This document shows, in pieces, positions 33,440 through 42,707 of a DNA stretch of 64,000 nt. The notes beneath the pieces were generated by a model. The model was not told where the DNA came from. It saw only the letters and a list, made by a program, of their open reading frames with translations, and searched no databases. How positions within the stretch are numbered: position 1 is the first letter of the stretch; each line of letters starts with the position of its first letter. Source of the stretch: CBDFJH01 sp965198095 (GTDB lineage Bacteria; Latescibacterota; UBA2968; GCA-2709665); NCBI GenBank assembly GCA_965198095.1, contig OZ240239.1:558001-622000 (forward strand). Direction: 5' to 3'. The position numbers and the translations under genes were made by a program.

Positions 33440-33906
33440 GATCGGAAGCCCGCACCGTCGAGGAGTACCTGGCCGGCCTGTCCGAGGACCGTCGCGACGC
33501 GCTGACCGCAGTCCGGCGCACCCTCCTGGACCATTTGGCCGACGGCTTCGAAGAGACCATGAACTGGGGCATGATCTGCTACGAAGTGCCCCTGGCGCGC
33601 TACCCCGACACCTACAACGGCCAGCCCCTGATGTACGCGGCCCTGGCCTCGCAGAAAAACCACATGGCCGTGTATCTTTCCGGGATCTACACGTCGGAAA
33701 GGCGCAGGAAACAGTTTGACGCCGCCTACAGGAAGGCGGGAAAGCGCCTGGATGCGGGCAAATCCTGCGTCCGCTTTCGCAAGCTGGAAGATCTGCCCCT
33801 TCCTCTGATCGGCGACACGATCGCCCTGATGGATGTCGACGAGTTCGTGGCCGTCTACGAAAAGGCCCGCGCTTCCGCACGACGCAGGCGGAAGGGGGCC
33901 AGGTGA
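33436..33906 (+). CDS. DUF1801-domain protein
   Basis: 156 aa. TVEEYLAGLSEDRRDALTAV, FEETMNWGMICYEVPLARYP, KNHMAVYLSGIY and CVRFRKLEDLPLPLIGD match the DUF1801 (YdhG-like) fold of unknown function. ATG 33436 overlaps the RAYT-remnant stop. The C-terminal tail is Arg/Lys-rich. Confidence 0.85.
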   Translation: MRSEARTVEEYLAGLSEDRRDALTAVRRTLLDHLADGFEETMNWGMICYEVPLARYPDTYNGQPLMYAALASQKNHMAVYLSGIYTSERRRKQFDAAYRKAGKRLDAGKSCVRFRKLEDLPLPLIGDTIALMDVDEFVAVYEKARASARRRRKGAR

Positions 33907-34195
33907 AAATAAGGCAGGAAGATGCCGGGAGTAAACGGCCACCCGGGGCGTCGAAGGCCAAAGGCCGAACAGAACCTCCGAGACACCGAAGAGGCTGAGA
34001 TGCCGAAACCTTCCTCGATTGTTCGGGGCCACCTCCAAGCTTGGCGTGACGACGGCCCGTGGCGGACAATCAACCATCTGCCAGTGAGCCCGGCCTGTTT
34101 GGGTATTGTGGACGCACCAGGAAGCAGTATATTTTGGCAATTACGGGAGGTGCGTCATGGAGTGGACCAGAGGATTGATCGATGCGTGAGGAACG

Positions 34196-34936
34196 ATGGG
34201 CAAGTCGCACATAGAATGGACGGAGTCAACCTGGAATCCACTCACGGGTTGCACAAAAATCAGCCCGGGATGCAAGTTCTGCTACGCAGAACGGATGGCG
34301 AAACGCCTGCAGGCAATGGGCAATCCCAATTACAGGCATGGTTTCAAGCTGTCCCTCCATGAACACGTCTTGAATGCGCCTCTGGCTTGGAAAAAGCCCC
34401 AGATCGTGTTTGTGAACTCAATGAGCGATATGTTTCACCAAGATGTCCCGTTTGAGTTCATAGAAAAGATGTTTACCGTGATGCGCCACGCGTATTGGCA
34501 TCAATTTCAGATCCTCACCAAGCGATCTGACAGGTTGCTCGAACTGGATCTGGTGATCGGCTGGCCGGACAATGTGTGGATGGGCGTCAGCGTCGAAAAT
34601 ACAGATTATGAGTTCCGCATCGATCATCTGAGACTTACTGGCGCCGTCACCAAATTTCTGTCACTGGAACCTCTTCTTGGGCCTCTTCCAAATCTCCGAC
34701 TCAATGGAGTTGATTGGGTCATCGTAGGCGGAGAATCCGGTCCGGGTTGCCGGCCGATTCGTAAGGAATGGGTTATTGAGATTCGAGATCAATGCGCCGA
34801 AAAAGGTGTGCCCTTCTTCTTTAAGCAGTGGGGCGGGACGAATAAGAAAAAAGCCGGTCGGCTTCTGGAAGGTCGTACCTGGAACGAGATGCCGCCCATC
34901 AGTCCCGTATCAAACCCGCAGACTGCTCTGTTCTAA
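34196..34936 (+). CDS. DUF5131 (phage Gp37/Gp68, three-Cys-motif) protein
   Basis: 246 aa. SHIEWTESTWNPLTGCTKIS followed by PGCKFCYAERMAKR carries the C-x6-C-x2-C motif of the family, which resembles a radical-SAM cluster site. FVNSMSDMFHQDVPFEFIE, FQILTKRSDRLLE, WMGVSVENTDYEFRIDHLR and VDWVIVGGESGPGCRPI are family blocks. The usual partner gene (TcmP) is not adjacent on either side. The upstream gap (33907-34195) contains only a GACGCACC/GGTGCGTC inverted pair near 34111-34155. Confidence 0.85.
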   Translation: MGKSHIEWTESTWNPLTGCTKISPGCKFCYAERMAKRLQAMGNPNYRHGFKLSLHEHVLNAPLAWKKPQIVFVNSMSDMFHQDVPFEFIEKMFTVMRHAYWHQFQILTKRSDRLLELDLVIGWPDNVWMGVSVENTDYEFRIDHLRLTGAVTKFLSLEPLLGPLPNLRLNGVDWVIVGGESGPGCRPIRKEWVIEIRDQCAEKGVPFFFKQWGGTNKKKAGRLLEGRTWNEMPPISPVSNPQTALF

Positions 34937-35054
34937 CCAGACATACCTGCACAAGGTTGGTCTGTCGCGCTATTGGGGCGGTCGCTGCATTTTGTCGACC
35001 CATGTCTTGGGAAGGACATTCAGATATGGAACCTGCCATTCAGATGACGGGTGT

Positions 35055-35485
35055 CACCAAGTCAAGGCCGGCCTGGAGAAGGACAAGGCCTGCCTTCTGG
35101 TCGTCATCGGCGCAATGAGCGATGCTGCAAAAGAGGTCTTGGCTCTGGTACCCGGATACCGAGCGTCCACCGAGCCCTGGCTGCCTGCCTGCTGCAGGCA
35201 GGGAGGGTCCTCACAGACCTGCGGGACCGCGGCCTGCTCACCCCATCCTAATCGTCGCTGACGGCAATATGGACATCCGGTCGGCCACAGATCAGGTCTG
35301 GCCACACACCCGGCCGGCAGCGATGCTGGAACCACAGGATCTTCAACGTCCTGGCCCGGAGCCACAAACGCCAACAACCCAAAGCCCGTGCGATGCTCCT
35401 CAAAACACCCTATGCCGACACCCTCAAGGAAGCAGAGAAGCTGCGCGGAACGTTCGTCGCGCAGTATCGAAACGAGTTTCCCTGA
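35055..35485 (+). pseudogene. IS256/Mutator-family transposase relic
   Basis: Frame fragments read VKAGLEKDKACLLVVIGAMS, EVLALVPGYRASTEPW, then LTDLRDRGLLTPS, LIVADGNMDIRSATDQVWPH and QRCWNHRIFNVLARSHKRQQ, KLRGTFVAQYRNEFP-stop. These follow one another as in IS256-type transposases but in at least three frames, with a CCTGCCTGC palindrome (35183-35202) inserted in the middle. The 5' third is missing. The stop codon (35483-35485) abuts the next gene's signal peptide. The 34937-35054 gap holds nothing recognisable. Confidence 0.7.
35183..35202. repeat. CCTGCCTGC palindrome, copy 3 (inside the IS256 relic)
   Basis: GCCTGCCTGC-T-GCAGGCAGG, with almost no loop. It interrupts the transposase reading between STEPW and the LTDLRDRG block. 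Confidence 0.55.
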
Positions 35486-38190
35486 TATTTTCCAAGCGGA
35501 TCGCCATTTTACTCTCGTTAGCGCTCGCTCTTTCTGTTCCCGCAGAATCGACGCCCCGGGAGGATCCACCTGCTCCAGGGTCCAGGATTCACCGATCTAT
35601 TCCTCCTCCGGGCGCCAGGACCCACGTGGTGATTCCAGGGGAAAGGTTCCGCGCCGGCGGGTTCAAACGTTGGCTCTACGGGAGCAATTACCGGGATCTC
35701 TGGACCACCCCCGTCGAGGCCGCGGTCCTCGACCTCGACAGTGTGGGAGGGGGCTTGACGCCGCTTCGTACCGGCGGAGCCGGACAGTCCATTTCTCTTC
35801 ACTTTACGGGAAAGGACGGCCGCCGATATACGGTTCGCTCCCTGGATAAAGATCCCAGCAAAAAGATATGGGACGAATTCAGGAATACGGTCGTGGACCA
35901 CACCATTCAGGACCTGGTCAGTGCGCATCTGCCAACAGGGGCACTCGTGGTCGATCCGCTGATGGAAGCCACTGGTATCCTCCATTCCAAACATACGCTC
36001 GTAGTTATTCCCGACGATCCCAGGCTGAGGGAGCACCGCAAGGATTTTGCCGGCCTTGCAGGAATGCTGCAGGAACACCCTTCTGAAGGGTTGGACAATA
36101 CCCCCGGCTTTGCGGGTTCTCGACAGATCAGCGGAACGGATAAGCTGTGGAAGCATTTGGAAAGAACGCCTTCCAACCGCGTCGATTCCCGTGCCTTTCT
36201 AAAGGCGAGACTGATGGATTTTCTCATCAACGACAAGGACCGTCATTACGGTCAGTGGAGATGGGCGCGGTTCCCCGATGGCGATCGTCATACCTGGCTT
36301 CCAATACCCGAGGATCGTGACAAGGCTTTTATCGGCTTCAGCGGGTTTACCATGGCGGTGCTGCGTAGACACTTCCCCAGGCAACTCATCGAATTCGGCG
36401 ACACGTATCCGAGTCTGTTGAACCTGACGACGACGGGTTGGGAACTGGATCGCCAGTTCCTGGTCGAACTCGATAAGGCTGCATGGGACTCGGTAGTAAC
36501 AGCGTTTTGCAGGGATCTACCGGACCCGGTCATCGAGGATACTGTACGGAAGCTCCCACAGCCGTATTACAAGATCGTTGGGAAAACGCTTGCAGCGGCA
36601 CTCAAATCGAGGCGAGACGCATTGCCTGGATTTGCCGGCAGATACTATGAGTTGATTACCCGCCAGCCCGAAATCCAGGCGACCGATCAGGACGAGTACG
36701 TCCAGTGCGAGCACGTGCCGAGCGGTGATTTGATCGTCCGTATCGGTCTCATGGAAGGTCCTGATGGAGAAAGGAAGGCGCCCTATTTCCAGAGGACGTT
36801 CCACCCCGAAGAGTCCCGGGAAGTCCGAATATACCTCCGGGGGGGAGACGACCGCGCGGAAATATCAGGGACAAAGGGTCGCATTGCCGTTCGCATTGAT
36901 GGTGGCGGTGGGGACGACACGTTCACAAACTCATCCGAGACTGGCGCCTCAAAGACCCGGTTCTATGATTCTCGTGGAACAAATCGATTCGTCAAAGGCA
37001 GGGGAGCGAAAATCGATGAGCGCCCCTACAAGCGTCCTCCCGCACGGATTCTCGTCGGACGGTATGCACTGGACTGGGGCATGGAGACGCATATGCTCCC
37101 GATCGTTCAGGTAACTCCGGACCTGGGTGTGTTCGTGAGGGTGCACGGGAGCTGGCAGTGTTTCGGCTATCGAAAAACCCCTTTCTCTTCGCGGCATTTT
37201 TTTGCCTTCGGTCTTGCCACGAATGGTCTCAAGCCCTTTGCATCCTATACCGGCAACTTTCGCCACGTACTGCACGATCTCGACGCGAGAGTTCGCCTCA
37301 AGTACTCCGGAATCCAGCTGATCCGGTTCAACGGACTCGGTAACGACACCCGGATTCCGGGCTCGTCTTCCTTCTACAAGGTGGAACAGAGTCATATCGT
37401 TTTCGCACCGTCCCTCGATTTTCGAATGGAAGAGCACGATGGAGATGTGCCCGGGGGTTCTACGGAACCGCTTCGCTCGGAATTGACCCTCCGCCTGGGG
37501 CCGATCATCAAGTATTCGAACACGCCACCAGATTCCAACAAGGACAACTTCATCGGTTCTCTGGATCACCCGGTCTACGGCACGGGTTCCTTCGGTCAGG
37601 TCGGAGCGTCGGGTGAAATCATGTACGACACGCGTAACAATCCAGCGTATGCGACTCGCGGGTTTTTGGTCAGGGCTGCCGGAGTCGTCTACCCGGGAGC
37701 CTGGGATGTGGCGTCGGCCTTCGGCAGCGTAGAGGGAGCAGCGCACACTTACATGACGGCTCGTATTCCGACCCACCCGACCCTGGCCCTGAGAGCGGGT
37801 GGGAAGAAAGTGTGGGGGAGCTACCCCTTCCACGAGAGCGCCTTCCTGGGCGGGCCCGGCTTTGCCGGTATCGGCTCATCCGACGGCCGTATACGCGGTT
37901 TCCGGAAAAACCGGTTCGCGGGAGACGCCTCGCTGTACGGGAATGCCGAGCTGCGGCTCGTTCTGGCCCCAATCAAGCTCTTGGTGCCGGGAGAGTTCGG
38001 CCTGTTCATTGCGGCTGATGCCGGCCGGGTGTTTTACGCCGAAGATCCGGACACTGCCGATAAATGGCACACCGGTGCGGGAGGTGGATTGTGGCTCTCT
38101 TTCGTCCGGCGCCGGCAGACCTTGAGCGTTGCGGTCGTAAATGGCGATGACTTGACGGGAGTGTATCTGCGCGCTGGTTTCATGTTCTAG
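35482..38190 (+). CDS. Kinase-like periplasmic domain fused to an outer-membrane beta-barrel; start codon uncertain
   Basis: About 900 aa. A signal-peptide-like run (FSKRIAILLSLALALSVPAE) is followed by a domain with YTVRSLDKDPSKKIWDEFRN, FLKARLMDFLINDKDRHYGQ and PIPEDRDKAF, which recalls the Lys, H/D-loop and metal-Asp positions of CotH/HipA-type atypical kinases. The C-terminal 450 residues are a BamA/D15-like barrel (MYDTRNNPAYATRGFLVRAA, SAFLGGPGFAGIGSSDGRIR, final GVYLRAGFMF). No ATG or GTG lies near the signal peptide in this frame; CTG 35482 is the nearest, and the frame stays open back into the IS256 relic. The true start was probably removed by that relic. Confidence 0.7.
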   Translation: MIFSKRIAILLSLALALSVPAESTPREDPPAPGSRIHRSIPPPGARTHVVIPGERFRAGGFKRWLYGSNYRDLWTTPVEAAVLDLDSVGGGLTPLRTGGAGQSISLHFTGKDGRRYTVRSLDKDPSKKIWDEFRNTVVDHTIQDLVSAHLPTGALVVDPLMEATGILHSKHTLVVIPDDPRLREHRKDFAGLAGMLQEHPSEGLDNTPGFAGSRQISGTDKLWKHLERTPSNRVDSRAFLKARLMDFLINDKDRHYGQWRWARFPDGDRHTWLPIPEDRDKAFIGFSGFTMAVLRRHFPRQLIEFGDTYPSLLNLTTTGWELDRQFLVELDKAAWDSVVTAFCRDLPDPVIEDTVRKLPQPYYKIVGKTLAAALKSRRDALPGFAGRYYELITRQPEIQATDQDEYVQCEHVPSGDLIVRIGLMEGPDGERKAPYFQRTFHPEESREVRIYLRGGDDRAEISGTKGRIAVRIDGGGGDDTFTNSSETGASKTRFYDSRGTNRFVKGRGAKIDERPYKRPPARILVGRYALDWGMETHMLPIVQVTPDLGVFVRVHGSWQCFGYRKTPFSSRHFFAFGLATNGLKPFASYTGNFRHVLHDLDARVRLKYSGIQLIRFNGLGNDTRIPGSSSFYKVEQSHIVFAPSLDFRMEEHDGDVPGGSTEPLRSELTLRLGPIIKYSNTPPDSNKDNFIGSLDHPVYGTGSFGQVGASGEIMYDTRNNPAYATRGFLVRAAGVVYPGAWDVASAFGSVEGAAHTYMTARIPTHPTLALRAGGKKVWGSYPFHESAFLGGPGFAGIGSSDGRIRGFRKNRFAGDASLYGNAELRLVLAPIKLLVPGEFGLFIAADAGRVFYAEDPDTADKWHTGAGGGLWLSFVRRRQTLSVAVVNGDDLTGVYLRAGFMF

Positions 38191-38214
38191 CCAATCAGGA
38201 AGGAGGCATATCAT

Positions 38215-39180
38215 ATGCTCAACAACATCATTCTACGTCTCATCATTTACTATGTCGCATGGATTTTGTTTCTCAGTGGGATTTTTCACCTCTTCCCCCA
38301 AATTCTCTATTACGTCGCCCAAGAGAGTAGACGCACCGTCGCAGGACAACGGTTGGACACTGAAGCCGCCGTTTCCGTTCCACGTGAGAACCTCAAAGGG
38401 GTGTCCGTGCTTGTCGATCCGGCACACACCATTCCGGTTATGTTCGCTCTGGTGCTCGCCTTCGGGGTTACGCTCCCGATTACCTGGGTATATCGCTGGA
38501 CGCGGCCGCGCAAGAAATACAGTCAATCCTTCGCACACACTCTGCTGGTGATACCTATCGCCATAGCACTGGTTGTTTTCCTGGTTAAAGGTAGCCTTGC
38601 CCTTGCGTTCAGCCTGGCGGGCATCGTGGCCGCTATCCGTTTTCGCACCTCACTCGAAGAGCCGATAGATTCCATATACATGCTTATGGCCATCGGGATC
38701 GGACTGGCGGCCGGCACCCAGCTTACGACAGTGGCCATCCTCGCATCGTTGGTTTTCGTCATCGTATCTCTGGGCCTGTGGAAAGTCAATTTTGGAGCGC
38801 AGCCGGCAGTAATATCCGGCTGGAGAGTCGTTTATCCTGAAAAATCGGGCCAGGTCTCCGGAGCAGGCGACAAGGCCGTTGCCACCGAGAAACCCTACAA
38901 TGCCCAGATCGAGGTGCACACGACAAAGGTCGATGCGGCTCAAAGAGCAACGGCTCTGATCCTGAAATCCAGTGCCAAGCAGTGGCACGTGTCGGATGTG
39001 ATCAAGAATGCGGATGGAACGGCCATCGTCGTGTTCGATGTCTTGTTGAAAAAATCCGTCAATCTGCCCACCTTTATGCGGGATATCGAAGAAAGCGGAA
39101 AAGGAGATATCACCGACGTAAAACTCAAAGAGGCAAGAACTCGTAACGGAATAACTGCAGATGCTCAATCGCGGAGATAA
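38215..39180 (+). CDS. DUF4956-domain membrane protein
   Basis: 321 aa, with three to five predicted transmembrane segments. ALAFSLAGIVAAIRFRTSLE then EPIDSIYMLMAIGIGLAAGT is the DUF4956 core. The C-terminal 130 residues form a soluble domain. ATG 38215 has an AAGGAGG site, 24 bp after the barrel gene. DUF4956 proteins often sit with VTC-type polyphosphate polymerase and CotH genes; here the neighbour has a CotH/HipA-like domain. Function unknown. Confidence 0.85.
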   Translation: MLNNIILRLIIYYVAWILFLSGIFHLFPQILYYVAQESRRTVAGQRLDTEAAVSVPRENLKGVSVLVDPAHTIPVMFALVLAFGVTLPITWVYRWTRPRKKYSQSFAHTLLVIPIAIALVVFLVKGSLALAFSLAGIVAAIRFRTSLEEPIDSIYMLMAIGIGLAAGTQLTTVAILASLVFVIVSLGLWKVNFGAQPAVISGWRVVYPEKSGQVSGAGDKAVATEKPYNAQIEVHTTKVDAAQRATALILKSSAKQWHVSDVIKNADGTAIVVFDVLLKKSVNLPTFMRDIEESGKGDITDVKLKEARTRNGITADAQSRR

Positions 39181-40132
39181 ATTCCTGCTGGGATTCCTTG
39201 GTCTCAGCGTTCTTGTCTACCTGTTGTCCATGCCTCATGGAGAGGATTCATCGGCAGATTCAGGTGGAGTTTCGTCAAACATGGATCCGGATACGCCGGT
39301 TGTCCGCCCTTTCCCGGACAGGATGGCGGTATCGAAAAGGAAAATATCTCTTGAAAGCTATCGACTGAACGTAGAGGTCGCGACGCACTGGAAGCTTCCC
39401 GGGCGTCTTTCGGAGATCTCCGGTTTGGCCATGACCACGGACAACCGGCTCCTGGCGCACAATGATGAAAGAGGCGTCATTTTCGAGATCGATTATCGGA
39501 ATGGGTCCATCGTAAAGGCATTCCAGCTGGCGGACATGGCAAACCCGGTTGCCGGTGATTTCGAGGGTATTGCAACGGTTGACGACCAGGTCTATCTGGT
39601 CACAAGTTCAGGGCGACTGTACGAGTGCCGCGAGGGCGCTGCCGGAGCGTCCGTTCTTTTCAATATCTACACTACCGGAATCGGCAGAGATTGCGAAATA
39701 GAGGGTTTGGCCTATGACGAAAGCCGGCGGGAACTCCTGCTGATGTGCAAGGGCTCTCGCAGTGCAGACCTGAGGGAACAGCTGGCAGTCTATCATTGGT
39801 CAATCGACGAGAAACAGCTAAGCGAAGAAGCCCATACCGTCATACCCGTCATTGAATTCTCTCGGCACATCGGGGGAAAGAAATTCCAGCCGTCCGGGAT
39901 CGAACGCCACCCTGTGTCAGGAAATTACTTCGTCGTAGCTGCTCGTCAGAGGGCCATCGCGGAGGTTACTCCGGGGGGTCAGGTCGTTGCAGTCAGGCAG
40001 CTTCCTGCCCGGTGGCATCGTCAGGTTGAAGGTATTACTTTCGCTGCGGACGGCGCGTTGATCGTTGCCGATGAAGGAGCGGGGGGAAGAGCCAGACTGA
40101 CCCTTTACCCGGTTTCGGATCGTCGGCAATAG
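39161..40132 (+). CDS. SdiA-regulated-domain beta-propeller protein
   Basis: 323 aa. An N-terminal membrane anchor or signal (LLGFLGLSVLVYLLSM), then repeats such as WKLPGRLSEISGLAMTTDNR, VAGDFEGIATVDDQVYLVTS, EIEGLAYDESRRELLLMCKG, QPSGIERHPVSGNYFVVAAR and QVEGITFAADGALIVADEG. This is the SdiA-regulated/YjiK-like propeller pattern. It overlaps the DUF4956 gene by 20 bp, so barrel, DUF4956 and propeller form one operon, probably at the cell envelope. Confidence 0.82.
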   Translation: MLNRGDKFLLGFLGLSVLVYLLSMPHGEDSSADSGGVSSNMDPDTPVVRPFPDRMAVSKRKISLESYRLNVEVATHWKLPGRLSEISGLAMTTDNRLLAHNDERGVIFEIDYRNGSIVKAFQLADMANPVAGDFEGIATVDDQVYLVTSSGRLYECREGAAGASVLFNIYTTGIGRDCEIEGLAYDESRRELLLMCKGSRSADLREQLAVYHWSIDEKQLSEEAHTVIPVIEFSRHIGGKKFQPSGIERHPVSGNYFVVAARQRAIAEVTPGGQVVAVRQLPARWHRQVEGITFAADGALIVADEGAGGRARLTLYPVSDRRQ

Positions 40133-40513
40133 CAGAAACTCTACCCGCAAGAGCCTGAAACCTGGCTCCGAACGCCGGACCCTCTCCGAGTCGCATCGCG
40201 GCGGTGCCTCGGGCGGATGAATCGGTCGCGCTCCGCACCCCACCTGGATGCAATACCGCACAACTCGGCGTCACTCCGGTCCCGGGCCGTGCGCATCACC
40301 GGCGCTGGCCGGGCCTGCCCGCGGGGGGGTTGCCTGGCCAGCGATGCCGAAAGCACGCCCGTATATCCGCTTTTCGCCCCAATTCTCGTAACGCCCATGG
40401 ACGCAGACAGACCCTTCGCCAGCCTGTTTCTCCTCCTTTCGGCTGAAAAATCTGCGTAAATACCGGGCTTTCCACGCTGGCCCGGTTCGTCAGCGCACGG
40501 CGTGCGTCGCGAC
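40133..40513. other. Gap without a gene, with a 32-bp fragment of the dispersed element
   Basis: No supported gene. At 40443-40474 the words CTGAAAAATCTGCGTAAATA and CCGGGCTTTCCA match the right part of elements A and D, after which similarity stops. The remainder is GC-rich with no clear promoter or terminator. Confidence 0.5.
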
Positions 40514-41575
40514 TTACATCCGAATCCAGTCCGCCAGTTTCTCGTGCTGGAAGATCATCGTCTCCTGAATGGTCGACTTCCGTCCCTTCCCTGCCTCCCG
40601 GGCCCGCTGGTACATCGCGTGCGCGATCGCCACGTCGACGTAGGCCAGACCCACCGCATTGAAGTAGGCCCGTTCCTCCGCCGTCTCCCGGCCCCCCTTT
40701 TCTCCCGCAACGACTTCAACCAGATCGGCGTAGATGTCCTCGTCGGTCAGCTCGCCATCCTTGTACATGCGACTCAGCGTTTGCGTTCTGTGCTTCACGG
40801 TTTCCCAGTCGTCGCACACGATTTTGTCGCATTGCTTGGCCACGTCATACTCGTCCTCCCAGCCGCCGATATGGCTGTAGAAGGCCCCGGGCTTCATCCA
40901 CGCCGCCTTGAGGAGCGGCGCCTGCGCACTTGTGGCGGTCACCAGAATGTCGGCGCCCTCCACGGCCCGCTGCGCATTCGTATCGGCGGCCAGAAAACGC
41001 ACGTCCGGAAAGAGGGGCCCCATCTCGTCGACGAACTGTTTCTCTTCGTAGGCATACTTGGCGGAAACGCGGCACTCCTCGAGGGCCGGAATCACGGTCT
41101 TCAGGGCGATGAAGTGCATCCTGGCCTGCTCTCCCGCCCCGATGAAGGCGATGCTCCGGGAGTCCTGCCTTGCGAAATGCTTCGCGGCAATGGCGCCCAT
41201 CGCGCCCACGCGCACGTTCGAGCAAAGCGTTCCGTCCATGAAAGCGACGGGGAAGCCCCTCTCGATCTCCGAGAGGATGATGACCGCGGAAAGGTTCTGC
41301 ACGCCGTGGCGCTCCGGATTTCCAGGGAATACGGATACCCATTTCACGCCGCAGACCTTCTCGGGCAAAAGCGTTGCCGGCAGGCAGTTAATGCGTTCCT
41401 GGGTGTCGTCGTTGAAGATCTGGACCACTTTCTCCGGGAAGAGGATCTCGTTGTTTCGGAAGGCCAGCATGGCGTTTTCCGCCGCGCCCATGGCCAGCCG
41501 CAGATCCAGGCATCCGGCCTGGAGGAGGTCTTCCTGCGAAAGGAAGAGGCATTCGATACGGTTCCTGTCTGTCAT
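40514..41575 (-). CDS. Ornithine cyclodeaminase/mu-crystallin family protein
   Basis: About 353 aa. An NAD(P)-binding IAFIGAGEQARMHFIALKTV motif, the substrate-region GVKWVSVFPGNPERHG, and GADILVTATSAQAP are typical of the family, which includes ornithine cyclodeaminase, ketimine reductases and amino-acid dehydrogenases. ATG 41575 has AAAGGCGAG upstream; a longer frame to 41683 looks spurious. The exact substrate is not predictable. It may act with the neighbouring enolase-family and TauD enzymes in amino-acid or sugar-acid breakdown, as an inference. Confidence 0.85.
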   Translation of the reverse strand: MTDRNRIECLFLSQEDLLQAGCLDLRLAMGAAENAMLAFRNNEILFPEKVVQIFNDDTQERINCLPATLLPEKVCGVKWVSVFPGNPERHGVQNLSAVIILSEIERGFPVAFMDGTLCSNVRVGAMGAIAAKHFARQDSRSIAFIGAGEQARMHFIALKTVIPALEECRVSAKYAYEEKQFVDEMGPLFPDVRFLAADTNAQRAVEGADILVTATSAQAPLLKAAWMKPGAFYSHIGGWEDEYDVAKQCDKIVCDDWETVKHRTQTLSRMYKDGELTDEDIYADLVEVVAGEKGGRETAEERAYFNAVGLAYVDVAIAHAMYQRAREAGKGRKSTIQETMIFQHEKLADWIRM

Positions 41576-41695
41576 GAGTCTCGCCTTTCCCGGCTGCCTG
41601 TTTGCTCCTTGCGGTCCGCGGCCACGTGAAGCAAGCAGAGCGGATACGCTCGCGGCTCGTGCCTGCGACTTGAAACCATTCAACTTCGCGCGTAT

Positions 41696-42313
41696 TCAGC
41701 CCCGCCCCGCGTCAACCGCCAGTTCGTTCCAGCGTACCGTCAGCGACGCAGGCTGCAACCGGGTGTGTACCGGTACGTAATCCCCTCGGCCTTCCCTTCT
41801 CACGGCGCCCCAGGAACGAAGCCATGCCAGGGCGACGTAGGCCTGATAGGATGGAATCTCCTCTCCGTCGGGCCCGGCGACGGGCAGAACGTCCGCCATC
41901 GAAAACGCAATCTCGTCGAGCTCGCGCAGCGCCGCAGCCACGGCCAATACAGCAGCTCGACTTGCCTTATGCCTGTATTCGGATTTCCCCTTCTTCGACC
42001 ATCCGATCTTCACAAGACGATCGCCCTGCCTCGCGAACCGAGGATACATCCCTTCGCTCGAAGGAGACGTGCCCGCCGGCTCCTCCGCCGCAGGTCCCGC
42101 TCCGGACGTCGGCGGCGCGTGCGCCGCCCGATCATCCCCCGACCCGGTTCCACGCCCTTCCAGCTGATCGATCAGGTCTCGAACGCGCTCCGTAATGGCT
42201 GCGATGGTGGCGATGTCCGAGTAGCTCCGGTCCTCCAGGGCGGCCAGCAGCCGGTCGACCAGCCGGTCTTCCACCTCCGAAAGAATCACGCGGATCTCGT
42301 CCAGTTTCTCCAT
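41696..42313 (-). CDS. Hypothetical protein with coiled N-terminus and winged-helix-like C-terminus
   Basis: 205 aa, family not recognised. The N-terminus (IRVILSEVEDRLVDRLLAAL ... VRDLIDQLEG) is helical; an Ala/Pro/Gly/Ser linker follows (residues about 55-85), then YPRFARQGDRLVKIGWSKKG, KASRAAVLAVAAALRELDE and PSYQAYVALAWLRSWGAVRR, a pattern fitting a winged-helix or wedge fold. ATG 42313 has an AGGAG site and the strong promoter described next. Confidence 0.6.
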   Translation of the reverse strand: MEKLDEIRVILSEVEDRLVDRLLAALEDRSYSDIATIAAITERVRDLIDQLEGRGTGSGDDRAAHAPPTSGAGPAAEEPAGTSPSSEGMYPRFARQGDRLVKIGWSKKGKSEYRHKASRAAVLAVAAALRELDEIAFSMADVLPVAGPDGEEIPSYQAYVALAWLRSWGAVRREGRGDYVPVHTRLQPASLTVRWNELAVDAGRG

Positions 42314-42360
42314 GGCACGGATCTCCTGTATATCTCTGTATTATGCTGTGTATATCGGAT

Positions 42361-42389
42361 ATTATGCTGTATGGCTCTGTATCTGTCAA
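42361..42389 (-). promoter_or_regulatory. Sigma-70 promoter for the 41696-42313 gene
   Basis: On the minus strand: TTGACA (42389-42384), exactly 17 bp, CATAAT (42366-42361). Just downstream ATACAGCATAATA recurs as ATACACAGCATAATA, a direct repeat that could be a regulator site. Confidence 0.65.
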
Positions 42390-42570
42390 GGCTGTCGTAG
42401 AAGCATATCGCGGAGCGCCCGCGCGGTCTCTCGATCGAGGGCTCGCCCCCGTCTCAACGACAGAAGCACGGAATGCCCGGGAATTGCCCGGTACCCGTCC
42501 CACAGCCGGACGCGCACCCACCGTCCGTACAGACATCCGGGCGTGACGGGTCGGCAGCGGCCCATCCAAG
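42386..42570 (-). pseudogene. Possible gene-end relic
   Basis: The minus strand reads VRVRLWDGYRAIPGHSVLLS then LRRGRALDRETARALRDML to a stop at 42386. The compact helical tail looks coding, but no start or family is recognised upstream. The remainder of the gap to 42707 shows only the leader of the enolase-family gene. Confidence 0.25.
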
Positions 42571-42707
42571 GCCCGCGTCCACACCGGGTAAGCGAGAACG
42601 AGGGATGTAGAAAAGGGTTATCACCTGGGAGATTGCAGGTTACATTCCATGGATGATCGTTCGCTTGCGACACAGGGGTCTCCCGTAGGGAACGGAGCGA
42701 CAAAGCG

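Noticed and set aside
34111..34155. GACGCACC/GGTGCGTC inverted pair before the DUF5131 gene as an operator
   Set aside because: Eight-base arms with a 30-base loop are not strong enough without conservation data.
35122..35481. Start of the barrel protein at ATG 35122
   Set aside because: This stretch is an IS256 relic read out of its own frame; it lacks any match to the barrel family and precedes the signal peptide by 120 residues.
40300..40460. Aldolase-like word (FAPILVTPMDAD) before the ornithine cyclodeaminase gene
   Set aside because: Only about ten residues fit and no further family motif follows.
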